Source: Candidatus Hodarchaeota archaeon (GTDB taxonomy: Archaea; Asgardarchaeota; Heimdallarchaeia; Hodarchaeales; Hodarchaeaceae). From it: a stretch of 13,180 nt of DNA. Every line of letters starts with the position of its first letter. Position 1 is the first letter of the stretch. The notes beneath the pieces were generated by a model that was given only the letters and a program-made list of their open reading frames with translations, was not told where the DNA came from and did no database searches. The stretch spans positions 1 to 13,180 of the forward strand of contig JAEOTU010000010.1 in NCBI GenBank assembly GCA_016839665.1. Direction: 5' to 3'. The translations under genes were made by a program, and so were the position numbers. Shown piece after piece: positions 1-6,061 of the stretch.

Positions 1-184
1 GATTATTGGCATCTACTCTTAGATACCTTAACCGAGAATCTCCTAACTCTGAGATTAACTTCTTTGCACGGTTTTCACTAATATCAGCAATGGTTATATC
101 TGTCCACATCTCACCAAATTTTACTGCGTCTTTTACAATATAACTACCCATATCCCCAGCCCCCCCTAGAACCAACAATTTCAT
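1..184 (-). CDS. Saccharopine dehydrogenase-like NAD(P)-binding oxidoreductase, N-terminal fragment
   Basis: Partial gene: the first 61 codons are present and the rest runs off the left edge. The protein opens MKLLVLGGAGDMGSYIVKDA, a beta strand followed by the glycine-rich GGAGDMG turn of a Rossmann nucleotide-binding fold. An acidic strand end (TIADIS) follows at about residues 34-39, as expected where the ribose of NAD(P) is bound. GGAGxMG with a following 'ADIS..RA..L' segment is typical of the saccharopine dehydrogenase / lysine 6-dehydrogenase superfamily. The substrate cannot be read from this part. The ATG is supported by an SD-like AAAGGTG on the minus strand (192-198) seven bases upstream, and by a TATA-like box further up. 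Another Rossmann-type reductase is possible. Confidence 0.72.
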   Translation of the reverse strand, partial: MKLLVLGGAGDMGSYIVKDAVKFGEMWTDITIADISENRAKKLISELGDSRLRYLRVDANN

Positions 185-191
185 GAGTTGA

Positions 192-247
192 CACCTTTTT
201 AATAGCAGTAAAATTGTCTTAATCAGATACACGAAATAAATATTTTG
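192..247 (-). promoter_or_regulatory. Putative archaeal promoter and SD of the saccharopine dehydrogenase-like gene
   Basis: On the minus strand an A/T-rich box reading CCAAAATATTTATTTC (247 to 232) lies about 55 bases before the ATG. Start of transcription is expected some 26 bases below it, near 214. That leaves a leader of about 30 bases carrying AAAGGTG (198 to 192) seven bases before the start codon. The box is judged by eye and the transcription start is inferred. Confidence 0.4.
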
Positions 248-295
248 GCTTTTTTATCCTGTACTTGTCTTTTGCATTCTTCATACTTACCCGCT

Positions 296-1303
296 TTATT
301 TCGGAGCATTTTCTATAGCAAGGATAACATAACCGATAATTGCGCTGAAAATGGGTAATAGGATCGAAAGGGGTAATAATGGGAAGGACGTTGGAATACC
401 TCTCTCACTTGATAAACGGTATAAGTTCTCCTGATTTGCATGGATTAATACTGGATCAACGTCTTCCCTAAATAAAAGCTGAAGTAGTTTCTCTTGTTGA
501 TGTTCAATCAATTTCTTTTGCACATCTTTGAAGCTGCGATGGATATTAATCAAGTTCCTCGCTCTCAAAAAGGCCATACTACCTAGGAAAACAGCTATAC
601 TTACAAAAATCAAAAGAAATACTAAATTTTGAGTGGAAATTGCAATAAGAATTGGAAGAGGGAAAGAAATTAGCGCAAATAGATAAATAGAAATTTCTCC
701 CGTCTCTGGAAAATAGGGAGGAAATGCCTTGAAAATAAATGGAAAAATCCATTCCATTTCCCAGTTGATCGACACTTTTTTCAGATGAAAGGTCCTTGTT
801 TCCTTCCGATATTCAAAAAACTCCTCCATATGACCCGTTTCTTGAAGCTTCTTTGCTAAAGCATACATTTGCTCATGGTAATTAGTCCAATTTTTGAAAA
901 TTCCTACTAAATAACCAACAATGAAAAACATGTCAGCTACCAACATAATACTTCCTGCGAGGAGGTATGAGAATATTGAAATTGCAGGAATGAATAGCGT
1001 TGGTATTCCAAGAAGTTGGAAATTATTGTCCTCTGCAATAAAAGTGTTGTTGAAGACCCTCAATATGTCAGATAAAGCACCACTGTAGAAGACTAGAGAA
1101 AAAAAACCAAAGACAAAAATTACGAATATAAATCCAAATCTCTTTGTAAGCTGGATTGGTGTCGAAATAGAAATCGTATCAGATTCTTTCAATTCTTCCA
1201 AGTAACTAATTATTGTATTCTTCTCAACATCAAATAAAAACCCTTTTTTCAACTCTAATTTCAAGTTTAGCTCTGTTATATCCACCAAATTTAGCTTTTT
1301 CAT
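296..1303 (-). CDS. Uncharacterised multi-pass membrane protein
   Basis: I do not recognise the family. The 335-residue protein has a soluble charged N-terminus (about residues 1-54). Hydrophobic segments follow at about 55-75, 100-120, 120-136, 203-223, 226-245 and 307-330, so five or six membrane spans. Two soluble, charged, probably helical stretches (about 137-190 and 246-300) each follow a membrane pair. They look loosely alike (a His/Tyr-rich start, then Lys/Glu helices), which could reflect an internal duplication. No catalytic motif is visible. The start chosen is the ATG giving MKKLNLVDI. A TTG nine codons upstream (1330) is in frame, but it lies at or before the transcription start predicted from the A/T box near 1350. 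It diverges from the DUF2804 gene. Confidence 0.72.
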   Translation of the reverse strand: MKKLNLVDITELNLKLELKKGFLFDVEKNTIISYLEELKESDTISISTPIQLTKRFGFIFVIFVFGFFSLVFYSGALSDILRVFNNTFIAEDNNFQLLGIPTLFIPAISIFSYLLAGSIMLVADMFFIVGYLVGIFKNWTNYHEQMYALAKKLQETGHMEEFFEYRKETRTFHLKKVSINWEMEWIFPFIFKAFPPYFPETGEISIYLFALISFPLPILIAISTQNLVFLLIFVSIAVFLGSMAFLRARNLINIHRSFKDVQKKLIEHQQEKLLQLLFREDVDPVLIHANQENLYRLSSERGIPTSFPLLPLSILLPIFSAIIGYVILAIENAPK

Positions 1304-1345
1304 AGATCTACAACCCAGATATATCTCCAATTTCGTCTTATTAGA

Positions 1346-1357
1346 GTAATTAAAACT
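1346..1357 (-). promoter_or_regulatory. Putative TATA box of the membrane-protein gene
   Basis: Minus-strand AGTTTTAATTAC lies about 50 bases before the ATG at 1303. Transcription would begin near 1325, giving a leader of about 22 bases with GGGT nine bases before the ATG. Identified by eye and weak in isolation. Confidence 0.3.
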
Positions 1358-1379
1358 ATGTCTTCAAGTGAGATGTCTA

Positions 1380-1397
1380 AATAAATTAGAATTTATT
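1380..1397. repeat. 18-base A/T palindrome between divergent genes
   Basis: AATAAATT and AATTTATT form perfect 8-base inverted arms around a 2-base AG centre. It sits midway between the divergent membrane-protein and DUF2804 genes, about 77-79 bases from each start codon. It could be a regulator site. The A/T-only composition makes a chance palindrome quite possible. Confidence 0.3.
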
Positions 1398-1436
1398 ACA
1401 TCCTGAATGCAATTAAATTTCGATCATTTTAAAGAT

Positions 1437-1450
1437 GTTAAAAAATTAAT
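1437..1450 (+). promoter_or_regulatory. Putative TATA box of the DUF2804 gene (near-leaderless)
   Basis: GTTAAAAAATTAAT is centred about 31 bases before the ATG at 1476, which predicts a transcript beginning only about 5 bases ahead of the start codon. No SD is present before this ATG, which agrees with leaderless translation. Inferred by eye. Confidence 0.4.
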
Positions 1451-1475
1451 GCATATTATGGCAGGTTATTAGACT

Positions 1476-2501
1476 ATGGGAGACCAAAATGAAATTACTG
1501 AAACTACAGATCTATTTAATGATGATGGATCCCTTATCCAACGTGGTTGGGCAAGAAAACCGATACTGCATTATAATAAGGAAAAAATAGGAAAGGGATG
1601 GAGAAGAATCAAAGAATGGGATCATTTTTCAATTTTGAATAAGCAATTCGGATTCCAATTAACAATTGGGGATATCGGATATCTCACCCAAATGAGTTAT
1701 GTATGGCTCGATTTTGAGAATAAAAAGAGAAAGGACAAAGCAACAATGAAATTCTTTACAAAATCAAAATTGTTGCCTCTCAGTTCACTTGAAGATAGTT
1801 TGATTGCGTTTCCAACTAAGAAATTTCAAGCTACCATTGCAAAAAAGAAAGATAAACGAATATTAACCTTTGAAGATCCTTCATTTCAGAAGAGTGGGAT
1901 CAAAGGAACGATCACACTCACTGATGACCCAAAAATGGATAATACTGTTGTGGTAACTGGGTACGAGGAAGATCCAAGATTATTTTACTATAACCACAAA
2001 GTAAATTATATGCCAGCAGAAGGAACCATCGAAGTTGGTGAAACACAATATGTGTTAGAACCTGATTCTTCGTTTGGACTAATGGATTGGGGTCGTGGTA
2101 TTTGGCCGTATAAAACTCATTGGTTATGGGGATCTGCTTGTGGTATTGTTAATGATATACCTGTGGCGTTCAACATAGGTTATGGTTTTGGAGATCTAAC
2201 TACTCACACAGAGAATATTGTTTTCTATGATGGAAAAGCCCATAAAATTGATGAAGTGACGTTTCATCATGAAAAACGAGACCCGACAAAACCTTGGAGA
2301 TTTACGAGTAATGATGGCAGATTCAATATGGAGTTGAAACCACTCATTCCCCATAAAGAAAAGCTAAATTTTGGACTAATTTCTTTGAATTCTTCACTAC
2401 TACACGGATTGTATTCTGGTGAGGTAATATTAGATAATGGTGAAAAGATTCATATTGAAGAGATGCTTGGTCACGCTGAAGACATTTACTGGCGATGGTA
2501 A
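1476..2501 (+). CDS. DUF2804 domain protein
   Basis: The 341-residue protein matches my memory of the DUF2804 family (PF10974). It has an N-terminal LFNDDG (residues 13-18), GWARKPILHYN (24-34), then RIKEWDHF (44-51). A tryptophan-rich block, DWGRGIWPYKTHWLW, falls near 204-218, followed by beta-rich sequence to an EDIYWRW C-terminus. The length is usual for the family. The molecular function is not established to my knowledge. The strand-rich pattern and aromatic blocks suggest a beta-barrel or beta-sandwich fold, which is inference only. There is no signal peptide or membrane segment, so it should be cytoplasmic. It converges on the transporter gene with a 38-base gap, so a shared operon is excluded. 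Confidence 0.85.
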   Translation: MGDQNEITETTDLFNDDGSLIQRGWARKPILHYNKEKIGKGWRRIKEWDHFSILNKQFGFQLTIGDIGYLTQMSYVWLDFENKKRKDKATMKFFTKSKLLPLSSLEDSLIAFPTKKFQATIAKKKDKRILTFEDPSFQKSGIKGTITLTDDPKMDNTVVVTGYEEDPRLFYYNHKVNYMPAEGTIEVGETQYVLEPDSSFGLMDWGRGIWPYKTHWLWGSACGIVNDIPVAFNIGYGFGDLTTHTENIVFYDGKAHKIDEVTFHHEKRDPTKPWRFTSNDGRFNMELKPLIPHKEKLNFGLISLNSSLLHGLYSGEVILDNGEKIHIEEMLGHAEDIYWRW

Positions 2502-2505
2502 TCAG

Positions 2506-2523
2506 TTTCTTTTAAAAAAGAAA
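2506..2523. terminator. Possible bidirectional terminator hairpin
   Basis: TTTCTTTT, two bases, then AAAAGAAA gives perfect 8-base complementary arms in the 38-base gap between two converging stop codons. Read either way it supplies a T-rich stretch, the usual archaeal termination signal. A 2-base loop is tight, so the T-run may matter more than a hairpin. Confidence 0.45.
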
Positions 2524-2539
2524 AAGAAGTGGTGAGAGA

Positions 2540-4015
2540 TTAAAGTCCTAGCTCTTCTAACTTCTTTTTATTCTCATCAACGACTTCAGGGGTAATATCA
2601 AACCATTTCCAGAATACAAATATTGTAATAAGAACTAGTAACGCAGGTATGATTGAAGCAAGTGCGCGAATACCAATTAATGCAAGTTCTGGAGTTGCAC
2701 TGAGGGATTCTAATTCAGCATAACTGGTTGTACCTTCGACAAACCCTGTTAAAATATGAACAAATGCAAATGCCATGGCTTGAACAGATGTGCTTAATCG
2801 TATGAAAAAAGCTGTATATCCATAATAAGTCGCAGCTTCTCGCTTTTGTGTTCTGACTGCTAAATCATCAAGTACGTCGCCCATCAGAGGTGGATCCATA
2901 TACCATTGACCACCAAGGCCTATCCCAAATAGCAAGAGTGCAATCATGAAAAATATAAATTCAGTAGCAAAGAATAGAGGTAAGAATGTGAATACCATGG
3001 CAAACCCTGCGATTATACTCATTTTTTTGTTGTCGTTTACCTTATGACAGAAATAATTCCAAAAAGGAACTGAAATGAATGCTCCTATAAGCATCAATCC
3101 CATAAGAATTCCTAGAGTTTCTATATCTCCTTGAATAACAAAAGTAATCATATAGGGACCAGATGCAGATATAAAAACAGCAGCAGCTTGATAACCAAAG
3201 AAATAAATCGTTTTTACCATAAAACGCCTGTCTGTAACCACTCTCCTAAATGTCTGCGTGAATGGTTCTCGTTCAACTTCTTCAGCCTTTAATCTGAATT
3301 GTTGATAACGAGCTCTCATTATACGATTTTCATAAATGCCAGGCACCATAACAAAGAATAAGATTATCCCAACTCCAACCAATACCCAAGCAGAAACTCT
3401 ATATGATTGTGGAACACCTTCTTCTATGAACATTGGAGCTATAATTGATCCCGCAACAATTCCCATCATACCAAGCAATGTGGCTATGCTTGTAGCAGTT
3501 CTCCGTTCCTCTGGCCCTCTAAATTTATCAGGAAACATGGCTAGAGCGTTAACATTCCAAAGAGTGAACAGAGTATCATACAAACAGATCGAAAATATAG
3601 CCCATGCAAAAATCAACCACTGATCCGTGACTGGATCCCAATTCAAAGGCACATAGAAAATGGCTAAATATGTAAATAACCAAGGTATCGCTCCAAGGAT
3701 TACCCAAGGAAACCTCTTTCCCCATCTTCTCTCCCATGGCATATGGATCCGTTCCATAATATAACCAGTAAGGGGATCATTCACTGCATTCCAAATCGAA
3801 AAAATAACGAACCCTATTCCAACTAATAGCACGTCTAATCCAATTTCCGCCTCAAAGAAGAAAAAGACAAACAAACCAAAGGGACCAGTAATCCACTGAC
3901 TGAAAAATTGGTTAAAGCCATAAGAAGCCATAATAGGTTTAGAATTCTCGTATTCTTCTTTCTCTGTGATTTTACCCATGAAAAAAGCACTCCAAGTTCT
4001 CGTTTTCTTGTTCAT
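2540..4015 (-). CDS. GPH/MFS-type sugar-cation symporter-like transporter
   Basis: This 491-residue protein has about twelve hydrophobic segments and belongs to the major facilitator superfamily, most like the glycoside-pentoside-hexuronide:cation symporter (MFS_2) branch. The signature is NDPLTGYIMERI (about residues 79-90) followed by RRWGKRFPW (96-104) in the loop after the second span, with another glycine-rich span near 'FGIGLGGQW' in the C-terminal half. The substrate cannot be read; sugars or glycosides are usual for the family. Uptake of nucleosides for the neighbouring pyrimidine pathway is possible but has no direct support. The ATG at 4015 is preferred over an in-frame TTG at 4039. 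A TATA-like box at 4046-4054 would start the transcript near 4023, below that TTG. Confidence 0.85.
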   Translation of the reverse strand: MNKKTRTWSAFFMGKITEKEEYENSKPIMASYGFNQFFSQWITGPFGLFVFFFFEAEIGLDVLLVGIGFVIFSIWNAVNDPLTGYIMERIHMPWERRWGKRFPWVILGAIPWLFTYLAIFYVPLNWDPVTDQWLIFAWAIFSICLYDTLFTLWNVNALAMFPDKFRGPEERRTATSIATLLGMMGIVAGSIIAPMFIEEGVPQSYRVSAWVLVGVGIILFFVMVPGIYENRIMRARYQQFRLKAEEVEREPFTQTFRRVVTDRRFMVKTIYFFGYQAAAVFISASGPYMITFVIQGDIETLGILMGLMLIGAFISVPFWNYFCHKVNDNKKMSIIAGFAMVFTFLPLFFATEFIFFMIALLLFGIGLGGQWYMDPPLMGDVLDDLAVRTQKREAATYYGYTAFFIRLSTSVQAMAFAFVHILTGFVEGTTSYAELESLSATPELALIGIRALASIIPALLVLITIFVFWKWFDITPEVVDENKKKLEELGL

Positions 4016-4043
4016 TACCTGTTCTTTAAGAATACGCAAGAAT

Positions 4044-4056
4044 GAATATATAGCTT
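4044..4056 (-). promoter_or_regulatory. TATA box of the transporter gene
   Basis: Minus-strand AAGCTATATATTC (4056 to 4044) is a good TATA-type box centred about 35 bases before the ATG at 4015. It implies a leader of only about 8 bases. It decides the start codon, because the upstream TTG at 4039 would fall outside the transcript. Confidence 0.5.
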
Positions 4057-4069
4057 AATAATGATTTCT

Positions 4070-4081
4070 GTTAATATATGA
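4070..4081 (+). promoter_or_regulatory. TATA box of the GNAT gene
   Basis: GTTAATATATGA lies about 31 bases before the ATG at 4106. The predicted transcript starts within a few bases of the start codon, and no SD is seen, so the gene looks leaderless. The two divergent boxes sit only about 20 bases apart in the gap between the transporter and acetyltransferase genes. Confidence 0.45.
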
Positions 4082-4105
4082 TATCAGGCACACGAGTTAC
4101 CTACT

Positions 4106-4633
4106 ATGGAATATAGATTACTACATAAGGAGGAAATTAAAAGGGTCGGTGAAATTGACCGAACAGAGATAATAGAGTACATATATTACTATAAAGAAGG
4201 AAAATTAGAATTAGTAAAGGAATTCTGCGAGGTTAAGAAATTCGGTTCTGAAGAAGTTCAGATACATTTTTCTTCCCTCAATGACATATTTAACAGAGGA
4301 GGGTTCATATTTGGAGCCTTCAATGGGTCAAATATTGCTGGAATTATATCATTGGCTAATGAATTTATTGGAAAGAACAATGATCAATTGAATCTTGCCG
4401 GCCTCTGGGTTAGCAAAGATTATAGGAAAATGGGGGTAGGAAAAACTCTAGTAGAATTGGTAAAGGAAAAAGCAAAGGAAATGGGGGCAAAGAAGCTTTA
4501 CGTTTCTGCCACACCATCAGAAAATACAGTACATTTTTACATGAACCGAGGCTTTGAACTAGCAAAGGAAGTAATTGAGAAATTGTATGAATTGGAACCT
4601 GAAGATATTCATATGGATTGCAAATTAAAGTAA
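4106..4633 (+). CDS. GNAT-family N-acetyltransferase
   Basis: The 175-residue protein has the length and order of a single GNAT domain. The central strand LAGLWVS (about 97-103) is followed by the acetyl-CoA pyrophosphate loop RKMGVGK (107-113, the Q/RxxGxG motif A). The helix LVELVKEKAKEMG comes next, then the strand LYVSA and the motif B region HFYMNRGFE (143-151). Family members transfer an acetyl group from acetyl-CoA to an amine on a small molecule or protein; the acceptor cannot be told here. The first 45 residues are helical and charged, a variable region that usually forms the substrate side. It converges on the PreA gene and is not part of that operon. Confidence 0.87.
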   Translation: MEYRLLHKEEIKRVGEIDRTEIIEYIYYYKEGKLELVKEFCEVKKFGSEEVQIHFSSLNDIFNRGGFIFGAFNGSNIAGIISLANEFIGKNNDQLNLAGLWVSKDYRKMGVGKTLVELVKEKAKEMGAKKLYVSATPSENTVHFYMNRGFELAKEVIEKLYELEPEDIHMDCKLK

Positions 4634-4635
4634 AT

Positions 4636-4656
4636 ATTGAAGAGTGTGTTTTCAAT
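4636..4656. terminator. Weak hairpin between converging genes
   Basis: ATTGAA and TTCAAT form a 6-base stem with a 9-base loop in the 39-base gap between the GNAT and PreA stop codons. A short T-run lies in the loop, and on the minus strand a TTTTT run follows the PreA stop. It is plausible as a termination region, but the stem is short. Confidence 0.25.
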
Positions 4657-4672
4657 TATTAGTAGAAAAACA

Positions 4673-5842
4673 TCAACCCATAGCAAAAACATCTCGTGGG
4701 CAAATATTAACGCATAATCCGCAACCATCACACCGAATAGTGTCGATTTCTACTTTTTTATCTTCTAGAGTAATTGCATTATAAGCGCCATCTCTGCATG
4801 AAATAACACAATTTCCACACCCGTTACAATTGTCTGCATGGATGACTTTCGCTTTGATAGGAGGTTCAGCCGAAAAATCTGAAAAAGGATGGATGTGTTG
4901 TAAGGATTTTCCGATCAACTCATTTAGAGAATCATAACCTTTCCTTTCCATGAAGCTCATCAGATTTCTTTTCCAATTTTCTACAATTTGAAATCCTTTC
5001 CACATGACTGCGGTGCATACTTGTACCGTGGTTGCTCCGACCATCATAAATTCCACAGCAGATTTCCAACTATCCACACCTCCCATTCCTGATATCGGTA
5101 AATCAACAGTTTGTGCTATTTCTGCAATGACTCTTAATGCAATTGGCCTGACTCCAGGACCAGAATAACCGCTAAAAGCAGATTTTCCTTGGGAACTAGG
5201 CATGGGTATTCCTGTTTCAATATCCACTCCAATTAATGATAACACAGTGTTGATGGCTGAAATAGCATCAGCACCACCGTCAGTCGCGGCCCTTGTTTGT
5301 TCTGGGATGCTGGTAACATTAGGAGTTAATTTCACCATGACAGGTATTGAACAATTTTCTTTGACATTCTTAGTTATTAAGGAAACTAATTTCGAATCTT
5401 GCCCGATTAATGCGCCCATATGTTTTTCTGGAGACATGTGGGGACATGAAACATTAAGTTCAAGCATATCAACCCCTGCTTCTTCAACTATTGTTGTCAG
5501 CTTTACCCAATTATCGGGGTTTGGATCTGTCATGATAGATCCAATAATTGGAGCACCAGGTTTCTTTGCAATGGCTATTTCTTGCTTCCAACGTTCTAGG
5601 GATAATTCCGTAGCCATTTCAATGTTACTCATCCCAACCATTCTTTTTCCTAACTTAAGAAATCCTAATCTAGGTCTCGTGTTTTTATCTGGAACCAGAA
5701 GTAATGACTTTGTTACAGCACCACCCCAACCACTCTCAATGGCTCTTTTAATCTGACTACCATCTTTAGATGGGGGTGCTGAGGATAATAAAAAGGGATT
5801 CTTAAATTCGATTCCTGCAAATTCGACCTTCAAGCTTGGCAT
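4673..5842 (-). CDS. preA: Dihydropyrimidine dehydrogenase, PreA-type Fe-S/FMN subunit
   Basis: It should reduce uracil or thymine to the dihydropyrimidine in the cytoplasm, the first step of reductive pyrimidine breakdown. The 389-residue protein is a dihydroorotate dehydrogenase-like TIM barrel (about 1-300): LNVSCPHM (129-136), KLTPN (171-175), AINTV (196-200, the Asn-Thr pair that binds the pyrimidine in DPD), GYSGPGVRPIALR, then GMGGVDSW. A ferredoxin tail carries two CxxCxxCxxxC sets (Cys339/342/345/349 and 371/374/377/381) for two 4Fe-4S clusters. The aligned place of the mammalian catalytic Cys (GLACGQDP) reads GALIGQDS, so Ile146 replaces it. No PreT-like NAD(P)H subunit is in view. 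ATG 5842 has GAGAG eight bases upstream; an in-frame GTG at 5851 is the alternative. A ferredoxin-linked relative acting on another ring is possible. Confidence 0.85.
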   Translation of the reverse strand: MPSLKVEFAGIEFKNPFLLSSAPPSKDGSQIKRAIESGWGGAVTKSLLLVPDKNTRPRLGFLKLGKRMVGMSNIEMATELSLERWKQEIAIAKKPGAPIIGSIMTDPNPDNWVKLTTIVEEAGVDMLELNVSCPHMSPEKHMGALIGQDSKLVSLITKNVKENCSIPVMVKLTPNVTSIPEQTRAATDGGADAISAINTVLSLIGVDIETGIPMPSSQGKSAFSGYSGPGVRPIALRVIAEIAQTVDLPISGMGGVDSWKSAVEFMMVGATTVQVCTAVMWKGFQIVENWKRNLMSFMERKGYDSLNELIGKSLQHIHPFSDFSAEPPIKAKVIHADNCNGCGNCVISCRDGAYNAITLEDKKVEIDTIRCDGCGLCVNICPRDVFAMG

Positions 5843-5850
5843 TAAATTCA

Positions 5851-5900
5851 CTCTCGTCTATAGTAACATCCAAAAATGTCCTCTAGATAACTATAAAATT
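5851..5900 (-). promoter_or_regulatory. Putative promoter and SD of preA
   Basis: Minus-strand AATTTTATAG (5900 to 5891) would start transcription near 5869. That leaves a leader of about 27 bases with GAGAG (5855 to 5851) eight bases before the ATG at 5842. AAAATGT (5873-5879) and ACATTTT (5902-5908) form 7-base inverted arms flanking this box and could be an operator, though both are A/T-rich. Confidence 0.4.
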
Positions 5901-5961
5901 AACATTTTGTAAAATCTCTCTTTAATCTAGAAAATATTAATTCTCACATTGGGGTTCTAAT

Positions 5962-5985
5962 GCGATTTAATTCGTGTTAAATCAC
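5962..5985. promoter_or_regulatory. Candidate operator: 24-base imperfect palindrome between preA and dihydropyrimidinase
   Basis: GCGATTTAA, spacer TTCGTG, then TTAAATCAC. The 9-base arms match as an inverted repeat at 8 of 9 positions. It lies about 20 bases upstream of the dihydropyrimidinase TATA-like box and about 60 bases from the preA box. That is a place where an archaeal dimeric regulator could act on the catabolic operon. No regulator gene is visible in the window. Function is inferred from symmetry and place only. Confidence 0.4.
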
Positions 5986-6003
5986 TAATTTCATAATAAA
6001 TCA

Positions 6004-6053
6004 ACTTAAAAAAAAAGGACTGCTAAAAATTATTGGATTAACAAGGCAAGGAG
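6004..6053 (+). promoter_or_regulatory. Putative promoter and SD of the dihydropyrimidinase operon
   Basis: An A-rich box, ACTTAAAAAAAAAG (6004-6017), would start transcription near 6036. The leader carries a full AAGGAG (6048-6053) eight bases before ATG 6062. This spacing chooses that ATG over an in-frame TTG at 6056, which would be only two bases from the SD. Confidence 0.45.
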
Positions 6054-6061
6054 TTTTGAAA

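Noticed and set aside
5202..5756. 184-codon open frame on the plus strand inside preA
   Set aside because: It is antisense to a gene with clear DPD motifs and Fe-S Cys sets; its translation is low-complexity Ser/Ile/Pro sequence without any domain, as expected from the opposite strand of a real gene.
4673..5842. Dihydroorotate dehydrogenase (PyrD) instead of PreA
   Set aside because: The barrel is shared, but the LNVSCPHM/GQDS and AINTV sequences and the C-terminal double 4Fe-4S tail are of the DPD/PreA type; the neighbours are catabolic, with no pyrimidine biosynthesis genes.
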